Below, piece by piece: positions 1 through 9,862 of a DNA stretch of 64,000 bases. A program made the translations under genes and the position numbers. Source of the DNA: CAVSWN01 sp963770995 (GTDB lineage Bacteria; Acidobacteriota; Vicinamibacteria; Vicinamibacterales; CAVVIG01); NCBI GenBank assembly GCA_963770995.1, contig CAVYRS010000001.1:3968001-4032000 (forward strand), given 5' to 3'. The notes beneath the pieces are model-generated. The model was not told the origin of the DNA, searched no databases, and worked only from the letters and a program-made list of their open reading frames with translations. Position 1 is the stretch's first letter, and the number at the start of each line of letters is the position of its first letter.

Positions 1-1
1 T

Positions 2-1477
2 CTCGCTGACCGGCTTGCGCACGGTGCGGCCCCGTCGCGACCGGCGTCACACCCGGACGAGACTCGCCGGAGATGGATCGCGTGGCACGAGCAGACGGTC
101 TCCACATCAACGGAGCCAGGGCGCAGCCGCTCCTCGTCGCGGCCGCTCGTCAGCGTGTGCATGGCCACTCGCGACCGACCCGAGTTTCTGGGACAGGCGA
201 TTGAGTCGCTCCGCCGACAGACCTACTCACCGTTCGAAGTCGTGCTCGTGGACGACGGCAGCGAAAGTGATGAGGCACAGCGCAAACTGAACGGCCTGGA
301 GGGGGAATTCAGGGAGCGCGGATGGACGCTTCTTCGCGAGAGGCGTGTATACCCAGGCGCGGCGAGAAATGCGGCAGCGGCGCATGCGCGCGGACGGTAT
401 CTGCTGTTCATGGACGATGACAATGTGTCGAGTCCACACGAGATCGAGACACTCGTGCAGGCCGCGGAGTCTTCAGGCGCCGCCATCCTGACGTGTGGAC
501 ATGATGCGTTCGAAGGCGAGACTCCTCCGGCGAATCCGGCCCAGGTTGTCCATCGCTGGCTGCCCATCGGTGCCGCGCTTCCGTTGTCGTTCTTCGTGAA
601 CTGCATCGGCGACACGAACATGCTCGCCCGGCGTGAGGCGTTCTTCCAGGTCGGGGGATTCGATGAAGAGCCGGGTGCTGGACTCTTTGAGGATTGGGTG
701 TTTTTCTCGAAAGCCATCGTCCGCGGGTTCCGGATCGAAGCGCTGCCGGAAATACTCTACTTGTATCGCATCGGGCCGCACGGATTCGGGCAACGAGCTG
801 ACCCGTTCGAGAGTTACGTGCGGCCGTTGCGCCCGTACCTTGATGTGTTGCCTTACGGCGTCGGGCAGGCGCTGCTCTATGCTGCAGGTGTCTTTCGCAG
901 AGAAACGGCCGGTCGAGGCGATTCAGCTTCCACGCCTGTTCCTGTGGCCTCGATCCATCCCCTTCGACCACGTGATCGAATACACGCGTGGTTGGTGAGT
1001 CGTTTGGGGTCCAACGCTCCGGCGGGTGATGAGGGAGATCATCTTCGCTCCCGGTTTTCGTCCGGTCGGTCGGTCGACGTGATTGGCCCGGGCGATCTTC
1101 CCAGATTGGAACCGCATCACCACGTGGAGGTAGCAGCGGGAGACAACGCAATCTCGCTGCGGTCGTCCGGCAATGAGCCGCAGCTCCTGGTGCGATCGCG
1201 TAAGCGCCGTGGCCGAGGGCCGTTTCTCATCAGGCTCGAGATGACTGCACGCGTCGAGACGACTGCGCAGATTTACTGGAAGACGCCGTCGCTGCCGATC
1301 TATTGCGAGCCGCAAAGTGTCCGCACGAGAATTCGACCGGGGAGGAACGTCCGCTATCTATCGATTCCGGCGCTGCAGCTCATCGGGGCTATCCGGTTCG
1401 ACCCCGCCGACATCCCGTGCGCCCTCGTCCTCCACGAGCTGGAGCTTCGATCTGAGCGCGATCCGTCTTCGAGATAG
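2..1477 (+). CDS. Glycosyltransferase family 2, 5'-truncated by the window edge
   Basis: GT-A fold (GT2) glycosyltransferase, probably adding a sugar from a nucleotide donor to a surface glycan. From about base 143 the frame reads PLVSVCMATRDRP, the usual first strand and nucleotide-binding loop. It is followed by the VLVDDGS motif, LFMDDDN as the DXD metal site (near 410), and an ED pair (FEDWVF, near 690) as the acceptor-site acid. A C-terminal extension of about 170 residues (from about 950) is unassigned. The frame stays open to base 2. The upstream stretch, including WIAWHEQ, looks coding and resembles the linker after a GT4 domain in GT4-GT2 fusions, so the protein probably starts before the window. 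If it did not, the GTG at 155 would be the first start, but that would remove part of the first strand. It converges on the next gene with a 6-base gap. Confidence 0.8.
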   Translation, partial: LADRLAHGAAPSRPASHPDETRRRWIAWHEQTVSTSTEPGRSRSSSRPLVSVCMATRDRPEFLGQAIESLRRQTYSPFEVVLVDDGSESDEAQRKLNGLEGEFRERGWTLLRERRVYPGAARNAAAAHARGRYLLFMDDDNVSSPHEIETLVQAAESSGAAILTCGHDAFEGETPPANPAQVVHRWLPIGAALPLSFFVNCIGDTNMLARREAFFQVGGFDEEPGAGLFEDWVFFSKAIVRGFRIEALPEILYLYRIGPHGFGQRADPFESYVRPLRPYLDVLPYGVGQALLYAAGVFRRETAGRGDSASTPVPVASIHPLRPRDRIHAWLVSRLGSNAPAGDEGDHLRSRFSSGRSVDVIGPGDLPRLEPHHHVEVAAGDNAISLRSSGNEPQLLVRSRKRRGRGPFLIRLEMTARVETTAQIYWKTPSLPIYCEPQSVRTRIRPGRNVRYLSIPALQLIGAIRFDPADIPCALVLHELELRSERDPSSR

Positions 1478-1483
1478 CAGCGT

Positions 1484-3947
1484 TCAGTAAGGAAGCCGGT
1501 CCGCTTCGATGAGAGCACCCGACAGCCACGCAGCGAACGCCTCGCCGCCGCTGGCGGGGGCCTGAAGACGCGGCACTCTGAACACGTCGTCGTGCTGACG
1601 AAGGGAACGTGATTCGCAGGTCACGCCGCACGAGAAATCGGCGGCGCGGACCATCTGAATGCATTCCGCCGAGAGATCCCCAAACGGATACGCAAACAAT
1701 GTAACGGGCTTTGTGAGGAGACGTTCGAGCGCAGACCGCGCCTCAAAAATCTCGCGATGCAGGTGCTCCCGGGGGAGAGCAGGGAGTGAGACGTGATGAA
1801 GGCCATGGGCGCCGATATCGATGCCCGGGAGCGAGGCGAGTCGTCGAATCTCGTCGTTGACCATCGGTCGATCGGCAATGGCTCCAACGAACTGGAGTCC
1901 AGAGGCCTGTCGGAGTTGACGCATGATGTCGTCGCGCACGGCCGGTAGGCTCACTTTGAGGATGGAGTAGAGCCGGTCGTGACTTGCCCGCCGCTCCTGA
2001 ATGGTCCCTGTTGCGAACGACTGCAGCTGACCCGCCACACGAATCGTGAGTGGCGACTGGAGACTCTCGTCCCGAAGGAGAATCGATTCGAGAGCGTCCC
2101 ACCAGAAGCGGCGCGTCTCATCAAGTGGTTCCGAGACGACGAACATCGTCGCAGGAATGCCGAACTCGGCAAGTATAGGAACGGCGGTAGCGAGGTTGTC
2201 GACATATCCGTCGTCGAACGTAAGGGCGATGGCTCCGTCCGGCACATCACCGCCCGCGATCTGATTGGCCAGGTCCCGAAGCCGCATCGGACGCCAGTAC
2301 CCGGCACAGATGCTCGACCTGCGAACGGAACGCCTGCGGCGACACTGCAAGTCCGTGCGTGTCGTGCTCGATTGACGCGATGCGATGATACAGAAGCACC
2401 GCTGCGCCTCGGCGTAACATGACCGGCTGTCGCGCTTGGTGCGCAGTCGTCGACTTGACGGCGCGGACCGTGACCAGAAGGGGATAGTCGGGGTCGTTGA
2501 TGTCGAGCGCGCTTCGGTCGATCTCTTCCACCGCGAACCCATAGAGAAACGCCGTTATCGCCCGCACATTGCCATGCGTTGCGACGTCCAGGTTGGCCTC
2601 GCCGAAGGCGCTGCTCAACAGCCGTCGCGCGCCGGCCTCCGTGACGCGCCAATGATCGCCACGCGAACCGTATTCGCTCGACACCATGCTCGCGCACGGA
2701 AAGGTCGCGAGCAGAACGCCTCCGGGCTTGAGGATTCGATGCGCGTGGCGAATTGCCGCGGCCAGGTCATCGAGAAGGTGGAGTGTCTGGGTGAGGATGA
2801 AGCAGTCGTACGTGTTCGACAGCACATTGTTGGCCGCGCGCAGATCTGCGACGACCGTCGCGCGGCTGTTGCCTGGATCGATGTCGAGCACATCGGCTCG
2901 CCGAACTCGGTCCCCGCCATACAGCGTCGTCATGCCGGAATCGAGTACTTCGAGGACCGTTCCGCGAACGTCGGCGGCGTGCCTGGCCATGAACGCATGG
3001 ATGTAGTGGCGATCGATTGGACAACCGCGATCCAGTCCCCAATTCCGGCTGAACGGCGTCGTCCGCTCGAGATCGCCCCATTCAAGCGTGTTGCGGGAAT
3101 GCGCCGCGAGCGCGGATCGGAGACGCTCGAGCTCTTCCGTGACGACCGAGAGATCCGCCCGGGTCTTATCGCGTCGACCAACGAGCTCGCGTTCCCGCTG
3201 CCAGATGGCCCTTGCGGTACGGTCCCGGTCGCAGAGCAGGGACGCGGCGTGCGCGTCGAAGCTGGTTCGGTGCTTGGCGAGAATCCTCCGAACGGCCGGC
3301 AAGTGTCGATCGGCGCGCAGCGATTGACGCATCCGCGCGTCGTCTGTCGAGTGTCTGGCCAGAAGCGTCGGGGTCACCAGGATGCCGGGCTCGCCGTTTT
3401 CAGCGAGTGTCAGAAAACAGTCCCATTCGACGAGGTCGGGCAGCGACTCGTCGAAGCCGCCACAGCGATCGAACGACGCTCGGCGAATGAGCCCCGTGCT
3501 CGCAATCGACCAGGGGCTGGCAAGGATGAGAGGCAAGTCGGCGGTCCGATGGTCGACGTCCGTGGCGAGCGCAGCAGCGATCGAGTCCCCGACCGGCGTC
3601 GCCGAAAAGCCGGCACGCGGCGCCGCGTCCAGCGCTTCGCGCACGTGACGCAGATACGGCGGATCCGGCTCCTCACTCCCGTCGAAAATCGCGAAGTACG
3701 GCGCGGTGCTGGCGCGAACGCCCGCGTTTCGCAGAGCGCCCGGCATCAGATCGGAGCCCGGCACGAAGCTGCAACGAGTGAGCCCGGCTAACTCGATGCA
3801 CTGCCGAACCCGTGTTTCGTCGGGACGGTCGTGGACGATGACGAGCTCGAGGTCGGCGGCATCCTGTCGGGCGGCCGCGGCAATCGCCCGGTCGACGATG
3901 CGCTCGGGACCAGTGGCGACGACGATCGCAGCGATCGATGCAGACAT
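1484..3947 (-). CDS. GT2 - SAM methyltransferase - polysaccharide deacetylase fusion, frameshifted
   Basis: Three modules on one polypeptide of about 820 residues. Residues 1-250 are GT2-like (IAAIVVATG start, FDGSEEPDP in place of DXD, VEWDCF). Residues about 300-520 form a class I SAM methyltransferase (LEVLDSG, DVLDIDPG, LKPGGVLLATF). The C-terminal module is a NodB-fold polysaccharide deacetylase (VLLYHRIA, LTFDDGY with the catalytic Asp pair, IGAHGLHH metal histidines, FAYPFGD). The frame breaks near 2300-2302: one reading gives EHLCRV and the other RPMRLRDLA. Deleting one base of the CCC run joins them into a normal deacetylase. The ATG at 3947 is preferred over 3983 because it begins the GT2 strand and clears the preceding stop at 3955. 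Such multi-enzyme fusions occur in surface-glycan loci; the substrate is unknown. The frameshift is probably a sequence error, because both halves are well conserved. Confidence 0.78.
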
Positions 3948-3954
3948 GGGGGAA

Positions 3955-5052
3955 CTACGACAGGCCCAACCAACGAGCCGCAAGCCTGAAAGGTGCCGTC
4001 AGGCGCCAGCTTCGGGACGACAAGAGTTGCTCACGCTGCTCGTTGAGGCTTCGTACTTGCTCGTTGAGCCCCGTTCTCTCGCCTTCCAGCCAGTCCGCGC
4101 GGTGCTTCTCCTCGGCGGCCATCCACGCAAGGTGCCGCGCCTTCTCGACGAGACTGTCGTGGTCTCGTTTCAGCGCAAGCTGGCCTTCGATGTCGGCCAA
4201 TCGCTGGCGCGCTCGATCGACCTCCTGTCGTCGCTCAGCGAGCAACGGCTCCGCTGAAGAGAGCTCCTCGCGAAGGCTGTCGATATGGCGCCAAATGTCC
4301 GCGATGGTCTGCTCGCGGCGCAGCACGAGATCCTGCAGATGACGGCGGTAGCTGTCGGCGTGTTTCTCGATCAGCTCACGATACAACTGGATGTGACTGT
4401 CGCTCCGATTCATCGCATCGCTCATCGATCCGGACCGGCGGCGGTACTGGTAGAGCACGTCCGGGATTATCACGCCATGGCGACCCTTTTCTGCGACCCG
4501 AATCCAGAACTCCCAGTCCTCGCATCCGTCGCGCATCGATTCGTCGAAAGTCCCAACGGCGTCGAACAGGCTGCGACGGATGATCGCGGCACTATTCAGC
4601 GTGTTGAGGTCGAGCAACATCGCCAAATCATTCCGGACGGGCTGCCACGCCCAGTGTTCTTCACCGAATGCGCTCAGCCAATGGCTGACGAAATCGATGC
4701 TTCCGTCCGCTTCGAGTAGCGCCACGCCACGCTCCAGCCACGTTGGCGCCAGAAGATCGTCTGCATCGAGCGCGCATACATAGCAGCCTCGGCTCAGTGA
4801 AATGCCGATGTTCCGGGCAGCCGAGAGCCCCCTGTTGTCGCATCGCATCACGCGAGTGCGTGGCTTGCGATAGTCGTCCAACAAACGCCGCGTGTCATCG
4901 TCGGTCGATCCATCGTCGACGATGAGAATCTCGAATTGTTGGAAGGACTGAGCAAGCACACTATCGACGGCCTCGTCGAGATACCGGCCGAGGTTGAAGC
5001 ACGGAATGATGACCGAGACCAGCGGCGCGGCGTGTGATGACTCGCCGCTCAT
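3955..5052 (-). CDS. Glycosyltransferase family 2 with C-terminal coiled coil
   Basis: A 365-residue GT2 enzyme. The N-terminal domain has the PLVSVIIPCFN strand, VDDGSTDDD, ALDADD as the DXD metal site, and CEDWEFW as the acceptor acid. From about residue 235 to 350 it becomes a long charged helix rich in Glu, Arg and Leu, predicted as a coiled coil. It ends in SRSWRLTAPFR, a motif often seen at the C-terminus of coiled-coil glycosyltransferases in O-antigen clusters. The ATG at 5052 overlaps the TGA of the ABC ATPase (ATGA), which fixes the start and implies translational coupling. The coiled coil may set chain length or anchor the enzyme near the exporter; that is inference. Confidence 0.85.
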   Translation of the reverse strand: MSGESSHAAPLVSVIIPCFNLGRYLDEAVDSVLAQSFQQFEILIVDDGSTDDDTRRLLDDYRKPRTRVMRCDNRGLSAARNIGISLSRGCYVCALDADDLLAPTWLERGVALLEADGSIDFVSHWLSAFGEEHWAWQPVRNDLAMLLDLNTLNSAAIIRRSLFDAVGTFDESMRDGCEDWEFWIRVAEKGRHGVIIPDVLYQYRRRSGSMSDAMNRSDSHIQLYRELIEKHADSYRRHLQDLVLRREQTIADIWRHIDSLREELSSAEPLLAERRQEVDRARQRLADIEGQLALKRDHDSLVEKARHLAWMAAEEKHRADWLEGERTGLNEQVRSLNEQREQLLSSRSWRLTAPFRLAARWLGLS

Positions 5053-5820
5053 GTCCCTGTTGGCGCCTCGAGCCTGAGGGGCTGCGGCGGCGTGAGGCTC
5101 GAGAGATAGCGGTTGGCGACATCGCCGGGTTTGCCTTCCATGACGATGCGGCCCGCCTCGATCAGAAGCGCGCGATCGGTGAATCCTTCGACAATCCTCG
5201 AGTCGTGACTGACAATCAAGACCGTGTGACCGAGGGCGCGGAGCTGCTGAAACCGTTCCAGGCACCGCGCCTTGAACCCGGCGTCGCCGACCGCGAAAAT
5301 CTCGTCGAGCACGAGCACCTCGCGACACCGCTCGAAACGCGACCGCGTACGCCAGGCGCGACGACATGCCGCTCGAATAGTGTTTCAGCTTCAGATTCGC
5401 GAAACGCTCCAGCTCGGCGAACGCGAGAATCTCGTCCATGCTCCGACGAATCTCGCCGAGCGACAGCCCCATCACCGAACCGAGCAGAAACACGTTGTCG
5501 ACCGCGTCCAGCTCGGGATTCCAGCCGACGCCGAGCTCGAGGATCGGCGTGATCGCCGCCCGCGCGACCGACGCGGCCCGCGTCCGGTCGCATAGATCCC
5601 GCAGATGATCTTCAGCAGCGTGCTCTTGCCCGGACCCGTTGCGCCCCATGATGCCGAGCGTCTCGCCTTCACGCACCTCGAAGCTGACCGAGTCCAGCAC
5701 CTGCAGCCGCTCGAACCGGCGCGGCTGCAGCATGCCCAGCACGTGCTCGCGGACCGTATCGCGCCGCACGCTCGGAATCCGAAACGCCTTCGACACCGCC
5801 TCCACGCTGATGAGCGCCAT
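5049..5820 (-). CDS. O-antigen/teichoic-acid-type ABC transporter ATPase (Wzt-like), multiply frameshifted
   Basis: Nucleotide-binding subunit of a polysaccharide ABC exporter, about 255 residues, with no room for a C-terminal carbohydrate-binding domain. Recognisable parts are VEAVSKAFRIP, IMGRNGSG plus KSTLLKIICGIY (Walker A split between two frames), ITPILELGVGWNPELD, HYSSGMSSRLAYAVAF (signature), VLVLDEIFAVGD (Walker B) and LIVSHDS (H-loop). The parts lie in different frames. An extra G near 5630 breaks Walker A, two further indels near 5595 and 5550 restore the frame before ITPILE, and another near 5335-5340 precedes Walker B. Every conserved motif survives, so decay is less likely than sequence error. 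The ATG at 5820 follows the permease stop by 4 bases, so permease and ATPase form one exporter unit. Confidence 0.75.
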
Positions 5821-5824
5821 TGGC

Positions 5825-6695
5825 TTACGCGTACTCCGCCGCTCGCGGCGCGAACCGGCGGAAGATGATGATGCCCATGATCAAGATGAACGCCGCATCG
5901 ATCGCGAGATAGAGATGCGCCGCCCGCGTCGGCACCGTACCGCTGATCAGCACCGCCCGCGAGAACTCGATGATCGGCGTCGGCGGCCACAGATAGAAAT
6001 AGAAATGAAAGCGTTCCGGCACGACACCCAGCGGATAAATGATCGGCGCGAGGAAAAATCCCGCCTGCACGACCACGTCCCAGACCTGATTCAGGTCGCG
6101 GTATCGAAGGAATAGCACGCTCGTCGCCAGCGCGAATCCGACCACCATCGCCACAAGAGCCGCACCGTAGGCAACGAAAAGCCCGAACGCCGCGGCGCCT
6201 GGCGCGTGGCCGACCAGCACGAGAAAGGCGGCGATGATCACATAGAACACCGCCAGCGTGATCAGCGCATTGGAGATCGAGGTGACGACGAGTATCCATG
6301 TCGGGCAGCGCGCCTTGGTCAGCAGGAATCCACGGGCGTGCAGCGAAGTCAAACCCGTCCTCGTTCCCTCCGCGAAGAACTCCCAGAGAAAGAGACCGAC
6401 GATCAGGTTCAGCTTGTAGATCGGATCCGGGAAAAAGAAACGAGAAGACTCCCATCAGCACGACGAACATCGCGAGCGGCTTCAGCAGCGCCCATACGAA
6501 ACCGCCGAGCGTGCCGTGATATCGCGCCTTGAAGTCGGTGCGGACAAGCGTCCAGGCCAGTCCCAGGCCGGCGGTCGCCGAGCCCCGAGTATGGCCTCGC
6601 CGCTCGTCAGCGGCCGGCCGCGGTTCCAACGGCTTGGGGCTGGCCCGGTCGGCCTGCGGCAAGCCGCTCGCGGTTCCTGCGGATACAGTCTTCAT
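5825..6695 (-). CDS. Polysaccharide ABC transporter permease (ABC-2/Wzm-like), frameshifted
   Basis: Membrane subunit of the exporter whose ATPase lies immediately downstream. The N-terminal half carries the Wzm amphipathic signature (LVRTDFKARYHGTLGG, WALLKPL) and a first membrane span ending MGVFSFLF. The second half holds the remaining spans (about five) and VVPERF before the last loops. The frame changes near 6428: one frame gives FPGSD and the other DPIYKLNLIVG, so removing one G restores a normal permease of about 289 residues. The ATG at 6695 lies inside the end of the upstream TPR gene (overlap 89 bases); no later ATG precedes the conserved region, so the N-terminal 40 residues remain uncertain. 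Together with the ATPase it would export a lipid-linked glycan across the inner membrane. Confidence 0.75.
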
Positions 6696-8373
6696 TCGAC
6701 AGCTTTCCAGGCGCCAGGCTCTGAATCTCCTCGCAGCGCCGCAGCGCCGTCGCCGCGTCGCCCGCCGTCTGTTCCTCGAGCAGCGCCAGCCATTCGAGCG
6801 CCATGACGTCGCGCGGATCCCGCTTCAGCGTCTCCAGGAACTGTGCGCGCGCTCGATCCGGCTGTCCCGCCAGCATCGCCACCGCGCCCAACCCCGTCGA
6901 CACGAGCCTTGACTGCGGCTGGCGCGCGCGCAACCGATCGAACGTGGCCGTCGCCTCATCGAACCGCCCGAGCATCGCCTGGCACACGCCGAGCTTGAGG
7001 TAGGCGAGCGGCTCGCTCGGATCGAGCCGCAGCGCCGTTGTGTACTCGACGAGCGCCTCAGCGAGACGTCCGCTTCGATCCAGCTCCTCAGCCAGCACCG
7101 TGTGCGGCAGCGGGTTGTCCGGTGCAAGCATCGACGCCTCGCGCCACAGCTCGACCGCGTCGCCCCAGATCACATTCCGGATCACAGTCCGGGCGCCCAG
7201 CGACAGGAGGCCCACCACGATCACGGCGTGGGCAAGCGCGTAGTTCAGCCGGCTCGCGTTGGACAACCATGCCATCAGCTGTCCAACCGCAGACCCTGCG
7301 ACGAGAAACAGACCGGGGCTCGCGAGATACACGCGGTGTTCCGCCATCTCGTCGCCGTGCCCGAGCACGTTGAGGAGCGCGGACGGCGCGAGCAGCAGGA
7401 AGAACCAGATGACGCCGAAGCGTGCCAGGCGATCGATGCGTCTGGAGCGCCATGCCGCGGCCACGACGATAACGATCGCCGCCGCCGCCGCCAGCCCACG
7501 GAGATCCCGTATGTCGAGGACGGGTTGCACCGCGTGGTAGATCGCCTGTCCACGCGGGTTGACGAGCAGTGCCGCATAGCGCCACGCGACAATGGCCTGA
7601 TCGAGCATCGACAACCACCGGACCGTGATGTCGCCCGAATGCTCCACGAGCGCGAACACCGCCAGGCGCGCCACCCCCGCGGCGATCGCGAGGCCGACGA
7701 GCGGACCGTGAAGCCGCCACACCCGTCGCCGCTTCTCCAGTTCGCCATCGTCGAGCACCAGGCGGTCGTAGGCGAAGAGCAGGATCGGGAACATTGGCGC
7801 GAGCTCCTTGGTCAGGAGCGCGGCGGCCCACAGGATCACCGTGAGGATCCACCAACCGGGACCGCCGCCCCGCATCCAGCGGCGGCCGCACAGGAACGCG
7901 AGGAACAAGAAGGTGCCGCAGAGGACCTCGGATCGTCCGCTGATATATCCAACGGCTTCCGTCATCATCGGGTGGACCGCAAACAGCCCGGCAGCCATGA
8001 AGGCGACGATGCCGGGAGCGGCTGTGACAGCGGGCGAGTCCGCCGCCGGGCGATCTTCCGCGAGGTGCCGCGCAACCAGAAACAGCAACGCCACGTTCAG
8101 CAGGTGCAGCAGCACACTCGTCAGGTGGAAACCGAACGGCGTCGATCCCCAGACAGCCCGGTCGATCGCAAACGAAAAGTTGACGATCGGCCGCGTGACC
8201 TCGTGCAGCACGATCGAGCGCACGTCGCTCAGCGCGCGTATCGATCCGTTGTCGACGATTGTGCGGTAGTCGTCGTACACGAACGGGTTATGGAGCGCGT
8301 TCAAGTACACCGCGCCGCCCAGCAGCGTGACGGAACCGCACAGGAGTATGGCGATCGCGCGCGAGCGCATCAA
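6607..8373 (-). CDS. Polytopic GT-C-like membrane protein with C-terminal TPR repeats
   Basis: A 588-residue protein. An N-terminal span is followed by FVYDDY, the short acidic motif found in the first periplasmic loop of TMTC/GT-C O-glycosyltransferase-like proteins. About ten hydrophobic helices follow to roughly residue 400. The C-terminus holds about three tetratricopeptide repeats (for example PLAYLKLGVCQAMLGRFDEA). This layout resembles bacterial TMTC-like proteins, which are predicted to move sugars from polyprenyl-phosphate donors onto proteins or glycans. The start at 8373 is a tandem ATG ATG next to a hydrophobic segment. Its 3' end overlaps the permease start. No catalytic assay-level claim is possible; a role in the surrounding glycan pathway is inferred from context. 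Confidence 0.7.
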   Translation of the reverse strand: MMRSRAIAILLCGSVTLLGGAVYLNALHNPFVYDDYRTIVDNGSIRALSDVRSIVLHEVTRPIVNFSFAIDRAVWGSTPFGFHLTSVLLHLLNVALLFLVARHLAEDRPAADSPAVTAAPGIVAFMAAGLFAVHPMMTEAVGYISGRSEVLCGTFLFLAFLCGRRWMRGGGPGWWILTVILWAAALLTKELAPMFPILLFAYDRLVLDDGELEKRRRVWRLHGPLVGLAIAAGVARLAVFALVEHSGDITVRWLSMLDQAIVAWRYAALLVNPRGQAIYHAVQPVLDIRDLRGLAAAAAIVIVVAAAWRSRRIDRLARFGVIWFFLLLAPSALLNVLGHGDEMAEHRVYLASPGLFLVAGSAVGQLMAWLSNASRLNYALAHAVIVVGLLSLGARTVIRNVIWGDAVELWREASMLAPDNPLPHTVLAEELDRSGRLAEALVEYTTALRLDPSEPLAYLKLGVCQAMLGRFDEATATFDRLRARQPQSRLVSTGLGAVAMLAGQPDRARAQFLETLKRDPRDVMALEWLALLEEQTAGDAATALRRCEEIQSLAPGKLSNEDCIRRNRERLAAGRPGQPQAVGTAAGR

Positions 8374-8512
8374 ACGGATTCTAGCAAACGGGTCCCAACA
8401 CGCCGGAATCGGACGGCAACCGTGTATCCTTCCAGCTTCTTCCGTTGCCTTTGCGCCGATAACATGGACCGAGTGGCGTCACGAATTCCCATGCTCTGGG
8501 ACGGCATCTGAC
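8374..8512. promoter_or_regulatory. Divergent intergenic region between the TPR protein and the GT87 pair
   Basis: This 139-base gap separates a minus-strand and a plus-strand transcription unit, so it must hold promoters for both. I see no clear -35/-10 pair, palindrome or terminator in it. The plus-strand frame is open through much of the gap, but the protein start is better placed at TTG 8513 by comparison with the paralogue at 9838. Confidence 0.3.
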
Positions 8513-9862
8513 TTGGGACGTGAGCTCACGCCCGCGCAGCACGCCCTCATCCGCCGCCAGCTGGCGATGATTCCCGTCTACATCTGGGTCGTCTACAGCT
8601 GGGTCCACGTGCTCGTGCGGATTCCGCAGGACGAGCCGGTGCGGGACTTCGCTCATTTCTACACACAAGGCGTGATCGCGCTCGAGCGCGACGCAGCATC
8701 GCTCTACGACATCGATCGGATGGCCGATGTCGCGCAGCGGGTGCTGCCCGGCCACCAACGCGTGCTCTACCCGCCCGTCTACGGCCCGCAGATGTCGCTG
8801 CTGTTCCGTCCGCTCGCCATGCTGCCCTACGTGCCGGCGCGCCACCTCTGGCTCGTCATCACGCTTATCGGCTACGGCGCGTGCACGTACGCGATCTGGC
8901 GGGTCTGCCCGCGCCTGAGGAACGTGCCGGGCACGACGGCGCTGCTGCTGATCGCGGCGCCGGCGCTCCACTACGTAGCCGGGTTCCTCCAGGTGTCGGT
9001 GCTGGGGTTGGTGTGCGTCACCGGCGCATACCTCGCGCTGCGTGCGAACCGTCCGTTCGTAGCCGGTCTCGCGCTCGGGTCGCTCGCGTACAAGCCACCG
9101 CTGGCCATCGGCGTCGGTTTGTACTTTTCTGCAGCGCACTGTCAGAAGCGCTTGCCAAGCCGAAGCTCGATCTCTACGGCAGCGAGCGAAGGCTTGCCAA
9201 GCCGAAGCTCGATCTTTACGGCAGCGAGCGAAGGCTGGTCGCCGGCGCGGTGGTCGCCGCCCTCGGTCAGATCGCCATCGGCACGCTGTATTGGGGACCG
9301 TCGATCCTGCCGGCGTACTTCACCGCGCTCACCAAACTGCCCGACGTCACGAATGCGATGGAGCCGAACAAGTACCACATGCACTCGTGGCGTACGTTTT
9401 TCGATCTGCTCGGATTGCCCGGCTCGGTCGCGTTCGCCGCCTACGCTGATCGCATCGGCGATCACGCTCGCCGGGGCCGTGTTGTGCTGGCTGAGCACGG
9501 GACCACTCGCGCTGCGGTTCTCCGCGCTGCTCATCGCGACGGTCCTCGTCGATCCGCATCTCTACGCCTACGACCTCGTCGTACTCATTCCGGGATTTCT
9601 GGTGCTGTGGGACTGGGTGCTCGGCCAGCCCGAGCGGCGAGTCGGCGCGATGGTGTCATGGCCAGTGCCGGACTGGCTGCGCACCCGGTCATTCACCTCG
9701 CTGTTTGTGTGGCTCCTTTACATCTGCTACCTGTCGCCGCTGTTCGTGACGCTGGCGGATGTCGGGCGCATTCAGCTGTCGCCCATACTCCTCGGGGTCC
9801 TTCTCGTTGTGATTCTCGGCGTCTTGCGTGGTGAACAGTGGCGCTCACCGGTCGCGACCTGA
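8513..9862 (+). CDS. GT87-family (DUF2029) membrane glycosyltransferase, copy 1, frameshifted
   Basis: Polytopic PimE-like mannosyltransferase family, predicted to use polyprenyl-phosphate sugar donors at the membrane. Starting at TTG 8513, the N-terminus (GRELTPAQHALIRRQLAMIPVY) aligns with the intact paralogue next door. Other shared segments are VRDFAHFYTQG with the family's aspartate, SLYDIDRM, YPPVYGPQM, AYKPPL and HLYAYD. Two opposite indels, near 9125 (TTTT run) and near 9450, put the middle third in another frame; the restored product is about 449 residues. The shifted part includes the 42-bp tandem repeat. The stop at 9862 overlaps the next gene's GTG start by 25 bases. Because the paralogue is intact, these shifts look like sequence errors, although a real lesion in a redundant copy cannot be excluded. 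Confidence 0.75.
   Translation: MGRELTPAQHALIRRQLAMIPVYIWVVYSWVHVLVRIPQDEPVRDFAHFYTQGVIALERDAASLYDIDRMADVAQRVLPGHQRVLYPPVYGPQMSLLFRPLAMLPYVPARHLWLVITLIGYGACTYAIWRVCPRLRNVPGTTALLLIAAPALHYVAGFLQVSVLGLVCVTGAYLALRANRPFVAGLALGSLAYKPPLAIGVGLYFSAAHCQKRLPSRSSISTAASEGLPSRSSIFTAASEGWSPARWSPPSVRSPSARCIGDRRSCRRTSPRSPNCPTSRMRWSRTSTTCTRGVRFSICSDCPARSRSPPTLIASAITLAGAVLCWLSTGPLALRFSALLIATVLVDPHLYAYDLVVLIPGFLVLWDWVLGQPERRVGAMVSWPVPDWLRTRSFTSLFVWLLYICYLSPLFVTLADVGRIQLSPILLGVLLVVILGVLRGEQWRSPVAT
9151..9234 (+). repeat. Tandem 42-bp repeat, two units, each a GAA-bulged palindrome
   Basis: Units 9151-9192 and 9193-9234 differ at one base (CTC versus CTT in the loop). Each unit has stem AAGCC, bulge GAA, stem GCTCG, a 13-base loop, CGAGC, bulge GAA and GGCTT. 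In the gene's restored frame each unit adds exactly 14 codons. A related element lies at the same place in the paralogue (10489) and another in an unrelated gene (25717). Confidence 0.9.

Noticed and set aside
2436..3791. Long open frame on the plus strand opposite the GT2-methyltransferase fusion
   Set aside because: Its sequence has no family-like motifs and an arginine-rich composition typical of antisense frames in GC-rich DNA. The minus strand has clear domains.
5335..5630. Programmed ribosomal frameshifting in the ABC ATPase
   Set aside because: The shifts are multiple, lie inside conserved motifs and lack slippery heptamers or pseudoknots; sequence error explains all of them more simply.
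7102..8511. Plus-strand frame of about 470 codons opposite the TPR membrane protein
   Set aside because: Rich in Arg, His and Gln with no recognisable domains; an antisense shadow of the real gene.
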